Assembly: GCA_041228345.1 (NCBI GenBank)
Contig: CP166131.1
Location: forward strand, 930,001-994,000
Reading direction: 5' to 3'
Length of the DNA stretch: 64,000 nucleotides
From: Alphaproteobacteria bacterium LSUCC0396
Lineage (GTDB): Bacteria > Pseudomonadota > Alphaproteobacteria > Puniceispirillales > Puniceispirillaceae
Shown here: positions 1 through 8,036 of the stretch, in pieces
How positions within the stretch are numbered: the stretch's first letter is position 1
How the letters are laid out: every line of letters starts with the position of its first letter
Position numbers and translations under genes: made by a program
The notes under the pieces: model-generated
Told to the model about the DNA's origin: nothing
What the model saw: the letters and a program-made list of their open reading frames with translations, nothing else
Database searches by the model: none

Positions 1-1
1 T

Positions 2-499
2 GGCGGGCCAGCCGAAAATTGGGAACTTGGCACACGCGACACCGGTGCCTATGCCACCATGTCGGATGTTGTCGAATATCTTGAATGGCTTGGCGGCGAG
101 GTTTCTGATAGCCGCGATCAGCGTGGCCGGTTTGAAGCAGCTGGCAAGGCCATTCATGAGCATGAAAAAACCCTTACCGATGCGATGATTCACGGTACCG
201 GTAATTTGCCCGGCCTAGCCGAAATGGCGAATGTGCATATCATTGGCGGGATTGATAATCCGGCGCGTGAGGGGCTTGTCTCACTTTATGTTGACGGCAT
301 TGCCTCGAAGGACGTGGTCGCCCGCCTGAATAGCGAGGGCGTGCGGACCCATCTTCGAAAGGCCGATCATTATTCAGGCAATGTTCTTGATCCGCTTGGG
401 CTTGATAGCTGTGTTCGTGTTTCCATGTGCCATTATAATAGCATCGCCGAGGTTGCGCAGTTCCTGGGCGTAATGAAAAACATCACCAGCGCAAACTGA
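2..499 (+). CDS. Class V aminotransferase / cysteine desulfurase-like protein, C-terminal part
   Basis: The reading frame is open from base 2 without a start, so the gene is cut by the window edge and only about 165 C-terminal residues are present. The motif ENWELGTRDTGAYA followed by a helix and the small C-terminal domain (SLYVDGIASKDVVARL, then RKADHYSG and RVSMCHYNS) is the usual end of PLP-dependent fold-type I class V enzymes of the SufS/cysteine desulfurase-like group. The PLP lysine lies upstream, outside the window, so the substrate cannot be judged. An internal ATG at 59 is not the start. The next gene is convergent. Confidence 0.75.
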   Translation, partial: GGPAENWELGTRDTGAYATMSDVVEYLEWLGGEVSDSRDQRGRFEAAGKAIHEHEKTLTDAMIHGTGNLPGLAEMANVHIIGGIDNPAREGLVSLYVDGIASKDVVARLNSEGVRTHLRKADHYSGNVLDPLGLDSCVRVSMCHYNSIAEVAQFLGVMKNITSAN

Positions 500-527
500 G
501 CTGGTGGTAAAAAGGACCGGGTGCCGC

Positions 528-1061
528 CTAGTCCTTTACGGCATCAGTTAGGATAAACGCAATCTGGCAAGGCTCGGTACCGCGGTTCGACCAAGCATGG
601 TTCGTGCCTTGCTGGATGATGACATCTCCTGCTTTTACCAGATATTCGTCTTCATCCATCATCATGTAAATCTCGCCGGTTAGAACCACCGCATAATCCA
701 GACTGTCGGTCCGGTGCATGAAAGGGTGGCGCGCACCTTCAACAATATTGGCGCCAGCTCCCATTTCCGCAAAGGCTGATTTACCGTCAAGCTTGGCCAG
801 CTCTTCGGGATTTTCCGGATCAAATTGAACGATGCGAAACACCGAACCATTTTTGGGTGGGTGCAGGATCAACGGGCCGTTCACCGGATCATCATGGCGT
901 TCCATTGTGGCTGGCGTCTTTGTACTTTGCCACAGGTTTGTCAAAGTCACGCCTGGCCGGTTTGGGCGTTGCAAAATACAATCGGCCTCGCCGTCCATAA
1001 TCACTGTTGCAACACCATTTTCATCGTGGCCAGTAACAACACGCCTGATTTTTCTACCCAT
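528..1061 (-). CDS. Cupin-domain protein
   Basis: A 177-residue protein with one C-terminal cupin barrel. The first cupin motif is degenerate (HPFMHRTDSLDYAVVLTGEI) and the second is GDVIIQQGTNHAW, so metal binding through the histidines is plausible. A longer frame begins at 1079, but the run of G at 1065-1070 lies just before the ATG at 1061 and serves as ribosome binding site, so I start there (MGRKIRRVV). It lies about 160 bp downstream of the DmdA-like gene on the same strand and may share its transcript. Single-cupin proteins act as dioxygenases, isomerases or sensors; no specific substrate can be named. Confidence 0.75.
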   Translation of the reverse strand: MGRKIRRVVTGHDENGVATVIMDGEADCILQRPNRPGVTLTNLWQSTKTPATMERHDDPVNGPLILHPPKNGSVFRIVQFDPENPEELAKLDGKSAFAEMGAGANIVEGARHPFMHRTDSLDYAVVLTGEIYMMMDEDEYLVKAGDVIIQQGTNHAWSNRGTEPCQIAFILTDAVKD

Positions 1062-1223
1062 ATTCCCCCCAAAAAACAAAATGGCTGCGGCAAATCATCG
1101 GTTACGGCCCGCGCCGGCAACGACATAGAAAACCGGGATATGGCTGACGAGCCTTATGCACCCGCTGATACTCGCATTGCCAGATATCAAATGCTGCAAT
1201 CACCTTAATTATAAAAGCAGCAT

Positions 1224-2366
1224 TTAGCTTTTGGCGATATTTTTCTTCGGGTCATAAAACGGCATTTCAACCTGACGTGCTTGACGTAAACCACCAATGG
1301 CATCGACCGTGACCTCAGCACCAATTTGATCGGCACCGCGCTCAACCATCGCGAGGGCGATGTTCTGTTCAAGACGTGGTGAATAGACGGCTGATGTGAC
1401 CTTGCCGACCACCTTATCATTCATGCTTACCGGCCAGAATTTAGTATTAGGAGCCGTAAGAGGCGCACCGTCGATGATCAGGCCAACCTGTCGGCGGGCT
1501 GGTCCTTTCGCGCGGATAGCCTGCAACGCAGACTTGCCAATAAAATCATGCGCAGTATCCAGCGCAACCAGCCGGTCCAGTCCCAGCTCAAACGGGTTCG
1601 TGTTGATGTCCATATCGGCGTGATATGACAGCATACCTCCCTCAATCCGGCGGATAGTTGAGGTATGGCCAGGCTTTAGCCCAAAAGGCTCTCCTGCTGC
1701 CATAATCCTGTTCCATAAGCGGCTGCCTTGCGATCCATCTTGCAGATAAATCTCATAACCAAGCTCACTTGACCAACCGGTTCGAGACACTACCAGTTCG
1801 ATGCCATCGAGCGTCAGATGGCGAAGCCAGTAATATTTTAATGTGGCAATATCTTCCCCGAACAGCGCCTTCATGACATCCATTGACCGCGGTCCTTGAA
1901 GCTGAAGCGGTGATGCATCCGGCTCACAAATATCAACATCAAACCCGCCATGCACAGCAACACCCTGCGCCCAGAGCAAAACATCACTATCGGCTAGTGA
2001 GATCCAGAATTTATCCTCAGCCAACCGCAGGATGATTGGGTCATTCAAAATGCCACCCTTGGCATTGGTGATCAGCGCATATTTACATTGTCCGACAGCC
2101 ATCGTGCTGAGGTCACGCGGAGTTAGATGCTGGACAAATCTTGTCGCATCTGGGCCAGTGATCTGCACCTGCCGCTCGACCGCCACGTCGCACAAGATTG
2201 CCGTATTCACCAAATTCCAAAAATTGGCAACAGGATCGCCGAAGTCACGCGGTATATACATATGATTATACACTGAAAACGCTTTCGCGCCCCATTCTAC
2301 GGTCGCATCAAAATAGGGGGATTTTCGGATTTGTGTTCCAAATCCAAAATCAACTAAATCACGCAT
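1224..2366 (-). CDS. GcvT-family aminomethyltransferase-like protein, DmdA-like
   Basis: A 380-residue protein of the folate-binding GcvT fold. Family blocks seen include YNHMYIP, CDVAVERQVQITGPDA, LTPRDLS, KGGILNDPI, SDVLLWAQGVA, LQGPRS, RTGWSSELGYEIYL and RRIEGGMLSY. The last two build the tetrahydrofolate pocket, and the C-terminal barrel follows. This pattern resembles the DMSP demethylase DmdA and its close paralogues more than GcvT of the glycine cleavage system, and no gcvH or gcvP is nearby. DmdA moves a methyl group from dimethylsulfoniopropionate to tetrahydrofolate. Paralogues with this profile may demethylate other compounds, so I leave the symbol empty. A cupin gene follows downstream. 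Confidence 0.75.
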   Translation of the reverse strand: MRDLVDFGFGTQIRKSPYFDATVEWGAKAFSVYNHMYIPRDFGDPVANFWNLVNTAILCDVAVERQVQITGPDATRFVQHLTPRDLSTMAVGQCKYALITNAKGGILNDPIILRLAEDKFWISLADSDVLLWAQGVAVHGGFDVDICEPDASPLQLQGPRSMDVMKALFGEDIATLKYYWLRHLTLDGIELVVSRTGWSSELGYEIYLQDGSQGSRLWNRIMAAGEPFGLKPGHTSTIRRIEGGMLSYHADMDINTNPFELGLDRLVALDTAHDFIGKSALQAIRAKGPARRQVGLIIDGAPLTAPNTKFWPVSMNDKVVGKVTSAVYSPRLEQNIALAMVERGADQIGAEVTVDAIGGLRQARQVEMPFYDPKKNIAKS

Positions 2367-2571
2367 AAAAACTCCTCTGGAACAGACATGGCGCGGTTAA
2401 AAATGGCGGCAATTCCGATAATAATTATCTGGATAAGGCGCACTCTAACGCGGTTTTATCGGCTGGCTGCGCAGTTAGCGGCCAATTCTGTTCAAATCTC
2501 ACAAACTGCAGTGGGTTCGCGGCGGTTTTATTAACCAAGTAAGCCGGAAAGCTCGCCGGTTGAAACGCGGC

Positions 2572-3294
2572 TTATTTGGCGATGCAACGAAACCCAATAT
2601 AGACCACCGCCATGTCACGCGGCTTGGTGGCGCCATAATCGGCCGTCATCTGTTGCGCCCCATACCACCATGAACCTCCCATCGTGGCCTGCGCCGAACT
2701 GGTGCCAAGCACTGCCCATTCCCAAACATTTGCGCCCATATCAAACAGCCCGTTAACGCCCTGCTTTGTCCGCCCGACCGGTGCGTGGCCAAACCCTCGA
2801 TAAAGCTGGCGGCTGTAGTCACGCTTGCCAGAAACTGGCACTGCCTCAGTGCCGCAGTCGCCAAGGCAATTGGCACCATGCGGGCTGTCTCCGGTCGGGT
2901 AATCATATGTAACACCGCGTCGGAACGGTGAGGGTGGGGCGAGGCGTTGTTCGGTATAGGCGGCACTGATCCATTCGTCACGGCTCGGCAATCGCTGACC
3001 GCGCCATGCGCAATAGGCCGCAGCCTCATCAAAAGTCAGATGAACCGCAGGCTCATCTGGCGGGCTGACCGTGCCGTATGGCTGCCGCCAGTTCCAGCCC
3101 GGCTTGACCACCCATCCCGCTTCATAGACCATACCGCCATCCAGCTCGGCCTTGGTTTGAAACCCAGTAGCCGCGACAAATTCGGCAAAGGCTCTAATCG
3201 ACACCTCAGTCTGGTCCATCCTGATCGCCATGTCAGCTTGCGCCGGGTTAAAAACGATCAGGCCAAATAGCACCCAAAATATACGCATTGACAT
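2572..3294 (-). CDS. Secreted SUMF1/FGE-fold protein lacking the FGE cysteine pair
   Basis: A 240-residue protein with a signal peptide (MSMRIFWVLFGLIVFNPAQA, then DMAIRMDQTEVS) and a formylglycine-generating-enzyme fold. Seen blocks are VHLTFDEAAAYCAWRGQRLPS, YRGFGHAPVG, NGLFDMGANVWEW, MGGSWW and YIGFRC. The active-site cysteine pair of aerobic FGE, expected a few residues after the GGSW block, is missing: here the sequence is GGSWWYGAQQMTADYG. It is therefore probably not a sulfatase-activating enzyme but a member of the wider SUMF1/PvdO/EgtB fold. The frame extends upstream to 3360, but AGAGGTGGCG just before 3294 fixes the start. Confidence 0.7.
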   Translation of the reverse strand: MSMRIFWVLFGLIVFNPAQADMAIRMDQTEVSIRAFAEFVAATGFQTKAELDGGMVYEAGWVVKPGWNWRQPYGTVSPPDEPAVHLTFDEAAAYCAWRGQRLPSRDEWISAAYTEQRLAPPSPFRRGVTYDYPTGDSPHGANCLGDCGTEAVPVSGKRDYSRQLYRGFGHAPVGRTKQGVNGLFDMGANVWEWAVLGTSSAQATMGGSWWYGAQQMTADYGATKPRDMAVVYIGFRCIAK

Positions 3295-3407
3295 CGCCAC
3301 CTCTTTTTTGTGTGCACAGACCTCATAAACCTGCTGCCCTGCCAATAATAACGAGAACACCAGTGAAGATTAATAGACAAAATGTTTATTATAGCCAGCC
3401 CCTAACG

Positions 3408-3436
3408 CAAAACGGGGAACGCTAAGCGCTCCCCGT
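3408..3436 (-). terminator. Rho-independent terminator after the FAH-family gene
   Basis: On the minus strand a perfect 7-bp stem (ACGGGGA paired with TCCCCGT, 3412-3418 and 3430-3436) with an inner CGC/GCG continuation is followed by TTTT. It begins about 43 bp past the stop of the gene ending at 3479. Confidence 0.65.
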
Positions 3437-3478
3437 ATGCCTCCCCCGAAACAGATTTTCTTCATCGGCCTTGTCTGA

Positions 3479-4348
3479 CTATGCGATGGTATTTTCCAAA
3501 CAACCAAGACCGCTAATCTCAAGTGACATATGATCGCCCTTTGCCAGATATTTTGGCGGCGTATAGCCTATCCCAACGCCGGCCGGTGTACCTGTTGCGA
3601 TGATATCACCGGGCATCAATGTCATCGTTGCCGACATGGTTTCAATCAAGGTCGGAATATCAAAAATCAGATCAGCAACAACTGCCTCTTGCCGCACTTC
3701 GCCATTGATTCTGGTGACCAGTTTCATCGCATTCACATCGGCGATCTCATCACTGGTTACAAGCCATGGCCCCATTGGGCAAAAGGTGTCAAGGCTCTTA
3801 CCGATAACCCATTGACCGTGCCGCTGCTGCAACTCACGCGAGGTCACATCATTAATAATGAGATAGCCAAAGACATGATCATAGGCGTCAGCTTTGCTGA
3901 CCTGAAAGGCTTTTTTGCCGATAACAATGCCTAGTTCAATCTCGTAATCAACCGACTGGGTTGGATCAAGCGAGCCGTTCACCGGCTCCCCCGGCCCAAC
4001 TACACTGGTCGGCGCCTTAGTAAAGATAACCGGAACCTTCGGCACGCTCTCCTTACTGGTCGAGTCGAACCCGCTAGAGTGAAATTCAGCGGCATGCGCA
4101 TAGTAATTTTTTCCGACACACAGAATATCACGCTGCGGCTGCGGGATCGGCGACAGTAGTTCTGCACCATCTAATGCAATGCGATTCGTGCCATTGGCTA
4201 CCCAGCGGTCAATTACCGCTTGCTCCTGCCCACAAAGTTTAAGCACAGCTGTTTTGGCATCATCACCCTGAGAACAGATAATAATTTCATCGCCATCAAT
4301 AACGCCAGCAGCGATAGAGCCGGCATCGCGGAAAGTTACAAATTTCAT
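3479..4348 (-). CDS. Fumarylacetoacetate hydrolase (FAH) family protein
   Basis: A 289-residue enzyme with the FAH fold. The metal-binding glutamates are in DYEIELGIVIG, and other family blocks are CVGKNYYAHAAEF, KSLDTFCPMGPWLV and PGDIIATGTPAGVGIG. Relatives hydrolyse or decarboxylate 2-keto acids such as fumarylpyruvate, 2-hydroxyhepta-diene-dioate or acylpyruvates. It is transcribed away from a GntR regulator with about 100 bp between them, the usual layout of a locally regulated catabolic gene. It therefore probably belongs to the same pathway as the aldo/keto reductase and tricarboxylate-type transporter on the other side of the regulator. Confidence 0.8.
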   Translation of the reverse strand: MKFVTFRDAGSIAAGVIDGDEIIICSQGDDAKTAVLKLCGQEQAVIDRWVANGTNRIALDGAELLSPIPQPQRDILCVGKNYYAHAAEFHSSGFDSTSKESVPKVPVIFTKAPTSVVGPGEPVNGSLDPTQSVDYEIELGIVIGKKAFQVSKADAYDHVFGYLIINDVTSRELQQRHGQWVIGKSLDTFCPMGPWLVTSDEIADVNAMKLVTRINGEVRQEAVVADLIFDIPTLIETMSATMTLMPGDIIATGTPAGVGIGYTPPKYLAKGDHMSLEISGLGCLENTIA

Positions 4349-4456
4349 TTTCTCGACAATCCTTATTTTTATCGGTAATATTTAAAAGCATATAGAGTTT
4401 TGTCTGTCAAACGCTCTTGTCTTTAATTGGGGCGCTAGCTGGCAACCACCAATGTG

Positions 4457-5215
4457 ATGGGGATGAATTTGTTAGCACAGGCCGATATGATTGTAACGGC
4501 TGGTTCGAACGACATAAGCGTTTCGAAACATGAGTCGATGGCGCAGCGGGCCTATCGCATAATTCGTGCTGACATCATTTCAGGCGCGCGCGCCCCCGGC
4601 GAACGGCTCCGGATCGAGATGTTAAAAACCATCTATGATATTGGCCCGACACCGCTCCGTGAGGCTTTGCAAAAGCTCAGCACCGAGGGTCTTGTACTGG
4701 CTCTGGAGAAGCGCGGTTTTATGGTGTCACCACTTGATCTTGATGAATTCAGCGACCTAAACATCGCCCGCATCGAAGTCGAAAAGGTCGCACTTAGCAG
4801 ATCCATTGCACTTGGTGACAGACAGTGGGAGTCACGTGTTGTTGCGGCAACCTATCTGATGAACAAGGAAGATACGGCACTGCTCGCCAGCGGCAACGGG
4901 GTTTCTGATGCGTGGGAGGCAGCCAATGCGGAATTTCACGCGACCATGATTGCTGCCTGTGGATCAAAATGGTTGTTGCAAATGCGCGATCATCTGCAAG
5001 ATATGTGTGAGCGCTATCGCCGGTCATCAATAAGTCAAAGCATCAGAAAAACCGGAGATGGCAAACGTGACGTCGGCAAAGAACATGCCGCTATCAGCAA
5101 CGCAGTGCTGGCACGCGATGCCGGACTGGCCTGCCAACTTACCGAGTCCCACTATATGAAAACACTAGACCGGCTAGAACGTGACCTAAGAATGCTCACC
5201 ACGCCACAAATATAA
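4457..5215 (+). CDS. GntR-family (FadR/FCD type) transcriptional regulator
   Basis: A protein of about 252 residues. The N-terminal winged helix-turn-helix includes AYRIIRADIISGARAPGERL and GPTPLREALQKLSTEGLV. The C-terminal FCD domain keeps metal-site histidines in NAEFHATMI, KEHAAI and ESHYM. FCD regulators commonly bind a carboxylate through a metal ion. The start is uncertain: GTG 4454, ATG 4457 and ATG 4463 lie in one frame without a clear ribosome binding site. Its position between a divergent FAH gene and a co-directional reductase/transporter series makes it the likely local repressor or activator of this island. Confidence 0.85.
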   Translation: MGMNLLAQADMIVTAGSNDISVSKHESMAQRAYRIIRADIISGARAPGERLRIEMLKTIYDIGPTPLREALQKLSTEGLVLALEKRGFMVSPLDLDEFSDLNIARIEVEKVALSRSIALGDRQWESRVVAATYLMNKEDTALLASGNGVSDAWEAANAEFHATMIAACGSKWLLQMRDHLQDMCERYRRSSISQSIRKTGDGKRDVGKEHAAISNAVLARDAGLACQLTESHYMKTLDRLERDLRMLTTPQI

Positions 5216-5239
5216 CGTCCTCATTTCCATGCGGAGCCA

Positions 5240-6211
5240 ATGATGAAATACCGATTTCTTGGACATTGCACTGATCCATTATCTGCCATCGGCATTGGCG
5301 GCATGGCAATGACCAATATCTATGGTAGCGCGGATGCGGCGATTGTTGTGAATACGATCCATGCTGCCATGGATGCCGGCGTTAATTTTATCGACACGTC
5401 AGACGCCTATGCTGGCGGCAAAAACGAAGAAATGCTGGCAAAGGCACTGACAGGGCGCCGGCAGAACGCGTTCATTGCCACCAAATTTGGTAATCTGGGA
5501 GGTAGTGCCAATGGACGGCCGGAATATGTGATCGAAGCATGCGAGAGAAGCCTCAAGCGGTTGCAGACAGATGTGATTGACCTTTATTTTCAACATCGCG
5601 TTGATGCTGATGTGCCGATTGAAGATACTGTTGGCGCGATGTCGCGGCTGGTGGAACAGGGCAAGGTGCGTTGGCTTGGCCTGTCCGAGGCTGGACCGGA
5701 AACAATTCGCCGAGCCCACGGCACGCACCCCGTTGCCGCACTTCAAACTGAATATTCACTATGGACGAGATTTGTTGAGGACAGCTATCTGCCTCTTATC
5801 CGTGAACTCGGGATTGGCTTTATTGCATATTCGCCACTGGGCCGGGGAATGCTGACCGGCACTATCACGGGCGCCGACAGCCTTGCAGAAGGCGATCGTC
5901 GCCACGACCACCCAAGATTTCAGGCTGAAAACATCAATGCAAATGTTGCGCTGGTTGCACCGCTTCGAGATATTGCGGCGACAAAAAATGTAACTCCATC
6001 GCAGCTGGCCCTTGCATGGCTGTTAGCGCAAGGCGATGACATCCTGCCCATCCCGGGTACCAAAAATAAATCACATATGCTGGAAAACATCGCAGCCTCA
6101 ATGATCAATTTAAGCGCCAGCGAAGTTGCGGAAATCGGCGCCGCGATCAATCCTGACCTGGTGTCAGGCACCCGTTATCCGGAAAAACAGCTTGGAGGGC
6201 TTGGTATCTAA
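5240..6211 (+). CDS. Aldo/keto reductase
   Basis: A 323-residue NADPH-dependent TIM-barrel oxidoreductase. The catalytic tetrad is visible: Asp in FIDTSDAYAGG, Tyr in the same block, Lys in IATKFG and His in YFQHRVD. The cofactor-binding end is represented by IPGTKNKSHMLENIAA. GGAG precedes the ATG pair at 5240/5243. The gene starts 24 bp after the GntR gene, so the two are probably co-transcribed. Within the island it would reduce or oxidise a carbonyl intermediate of the imported carboxylate; the substrate is not readable from sequence. Confidence 0.85.
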   Translation: MMKYRFLGHCTDPLSAIGIGGMAMTNIYGSADAAIVVNTIHAAMDAGVNFIDTSDAYAGGKNEEMLAKALTGRRQNAFIATKFGNLGGSANGRPEYVIEACERSLKRLQTDVIDLYFQHRVDADVPIEDTVGAMSRLVEQGKVRWLGLSEAGPETIRRAHGTHPVAALQTEYSLWTRFVEDSYLPLIRELGIGFIAYSPLGRGMLTGTITGADSLAEGDRRHDHPRFQAENINANVALVAPLRDIAATKNVTPSQLALAWLLAQGDDILPIPGTKNKSHMLENIAASMINLSASEVAEIGAAINPDLVSGTRYPEKQLGGLGI

Positions 6212-6359
6212 ATGAGGCTTATTGCATGAGCTGCATCGCTATCTAAGTTTTAAAATAGCTTATTCATATAAGAGCTTTACCATACAGAAGCATAGTCATA
6301 ATGTTTTTAAATTAAATTTTACATTCGGCCAAAATGCGGCATGTCGATGGCCTGAATGG

Positions 6360-6373
6360 ACCTACATATAGGT
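6360..6373. promoter_or_regulatory. Short palindrome before the TTT binding-protein gene
   Basis: ACCTA-CATA-TAGGT is a perfect 5-bp inverted repeat about 45 bp upstream of the tctC-like start, in an AT-rich 207-bp gap. It could be the operator of the neighbouring GntR protein, but no second copy was found to support that. Confidence 0.25.
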
Positions 6374-6418
6374 AAAAAGACATGCCCGATGAACCAAGTA
6401 ACCAACTGGGAGGATAAA

Positions 6419-7426
6419 ATGAATTTTGATGCAATGAAACGGCGCCAGTTTTTAAAGACCAGCGCAGCAACTGCTGGCACATTACTTGCTGGTGGCTTGA
6501 TGTCGAGCCCAGCATGGGCAGCCTATCCTGACCGCAATATTGATGTGATCGTTCCAACCCGGGCTGGCGGCGGCGCAGATCGACTGCTGCGCGCAGTTAG
6601 TTCAGTTTGGAAAAACCACCTAAACACTAATTTCGAACCAGGCTTTTTCCCGGGCGCCTCTGGCCGGGTTGGCTATGAAGTCTATATGGGTAAATATCAG
6701 CCCGATGCCTATAGTCTGATCTTTGGCAATATGGGTCCAGAAGTTCTGAACTGGGCAGTAAAAGCGCCAAGTTTTGATATTAATGATTACTTCTATTTTG
6801 GCCGTGTTGACACTGATCCAGGCGTTGTTTTTGTCGGAGCTGAGAGCAAATTTCAGTCAATCGACGATATTATTGCCGAAGGCAAAAAGCGTAAATTGAA
6901 TGTTGGCACCAGCCGCCTTGCGCACCCGGCGTCGATTGGCATCCTCGCACTTGGTGAGGAAGTGGGAGTAGAATTTAATCTTGTGCCTCTATCTGGCGGG
7001 AAGAAGACCGTTGCTGGTGCTGTGACACTTGAGATGGATTTCTGTGTTCTGACTTCAGGCTCGGTGATTGCGGCTGGCGATGCCTGCCGCACGTTGCTGG
7101 TCTTTGACAACAAAAATTTGGCGGGTGACAAGCTTAGCAACGCGCCAACAATGAATGATTATTTCGGCACCAAGCTGCCACCAATGTATTCAGCCAGAGC
7201 TTTTGGCATTCACAAGGCTGCCGCTGACAAATATCCTGACCGGATGGAGCTTTTGCAGAAGACTTTCAAAGATGCAATGAATGATCCTGCATACAAAGAG
7301 GCCTTTCTGAAATCAAAGGGCTTTTGGCCATATTCAAACTATGGCGGCGTTGCCGAATGTGAAGAATTCAAGAGCGCAATGCTTGAGCTTGGTGGACGGT
7401 ATCGTTCGCTTTTGACTGGAAAATAG
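6419..7426 (+). CDS. Tripartite tricarboxylate transporter, periplasmic binding protein (TctC/Bug type)
   Basis: A 335-residue exported protein. GGGAGGATAAA before the ATG at 6419 fixes the start. The N-terminus is a Tat-type signal (KRRQFLKTSAATAGTLLAGG, ending SSPAWAA), followed by YPDRNIDVIVPTRAGGGADR, the start typical of the Bug receptor family. Bug proteins bind carboxylates such as citrate, tricarballylate or aromatic acids. The tctB-like and tctA-like genes follow, separated by a hairpin at 7443-7467. The ligand is probably an organic acid degraded by the surrounding enzymes. Confidence 0.85.
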   Translation: MNFDAMKRRQFLKTSAATAGTLLAGGLMSSPAWAAYPDRNIDVIVPTRAGGGADRLLRAVSSVWKNHLNTNFEPGFFPGASGRVGYEVYMGKYQPDAYSLIFGNMGPEVLNWAVKAPSFDINDYFYFGRVDTDPGVVFVGAESKFQSIDDIIAEGKKRKLNVGTSRLAHPASIGILALGEEVGVEFNLVPLSGGKKTVAGAVTLEMDFCVLTSGSVIAAGDACRTLLVFDNKNLAGDKLSNAPTMNDYFGTKLPPMYSARAFGIHKAAADKYPDRMELLQKTFKDAMNDPAYKEAFLKSKGFWPYSNYGGVAECEEFKSAMLELGGRYRSLLTGK

Positions 7427-7442
7427 ACGCGTTATTAATCAG

Positions 7443-7467
7443 GGGAGCACGCCATTGGCGTGTTCCC
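7443..7467 (+). terminator. Intercistronic hairpin after tctC-like gene
   Basis: GGGAGCACGCC, a 3-nt loop (ATT) and GGCGTGTTCCC form an 11-bp stem with one G-U pair, followed by T-rich sequence. It lies 16 bp after the binding-protein stop and before the membrane subunits. It may act as a partial terminator or an RNA-stabilising hairpin that favours binding-protein expression. Confidence 0.65.
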
Positions 7468-7521
7468 TTTACCATGTATTTTTCCCTTTAATCGCGCAAT
7501 AAGCCGTTTTGGACAATCATC

Positions 7522-8034
7522 ATGACCGAACAAGATCCATCAACACCATCGTCAAAAAAGAACATTGCTGGCGAATTGATAATACCAGTCGGTGCGCTGG
7601 CGTTTACCATCTATTATATCTTTACCGTGATCGAGTCGCCATGGACGGCTCAGGTCAACGCCTTCATGGTTGGCTCAATTCTGCTGGCGGTAATTGGTAT
7701 TTTCCTGATCAGCCGGATCGTCATGCTCGTTCAAGGCAGCGCGCAATTTCATGTCACGTTTGACCGTCTTCCAGATGCTATCAAAAGCCGACAAAGCGGC
7801 TTTATCGGGCTGACAATTCTCTACCTTATCGTCATTGAGTCGATCGGGTTCACATTAACAACAGCTTTGTTTTTCTGGGGGTCAATGCTGCTGCTTGATT
7901 ATGGCAAGGCGCCATTGGCCAAACTGGCGCTCGCCGTTTTTATGGCACTTGTCGCATATGGCATTTTTATTCTTGGCTTTGAAACGCGCCTTCCAAAGGG
8001 TGCTATTGAAACATTTTTGGCAGGGGCTTTCTGA
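7522..8034 (+). CDS. Tripartite tricarboxylate transporter small membrane subunit (TctB family)
   Basis: A 170-residue integral membrane protein with about four hydrophobic segments (IIPVGALAFTIYYIFTVI, AFMVGSILLAVIGIFLI, FIGLTILYLIVIESIGFTL and LALAVFMALVAYGIFILGF). Size and topology match the small subunit of TTT systems, which pairs with TctA. It is followed 2 bp later by the large subunit, so the two are tightly co-translated. Confidence 0.8.
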   Translation: MTEQDPSTPSSKKNIAGELIIPVGALAFTIYYIFTVIESPWTAQVNAFMVGSILLAVIGIFLISRIVMLVQGSAQFHVTFDRLPDAIKSRQSGFIGLTILYLIVIESIGFTLTTALFFWGSMLLLDYGKAPLAKLALAVFMALVAYGIFILGFETRLPKGAIETFLAGAF

Positions 8035-8036
8035 GC

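Noticed and set aside
825-1208. Plus-strand frames opposite the cupin gene
   Set aside because: Shadow frames; the minus-strand cupin has motifs and a ribosome binding site.
1224-2366. Glycine cleavage system T protein
   Set aside because: No gcvH or gcvP nearby, and the conserved blocks fit DmdA-like paralogues better.
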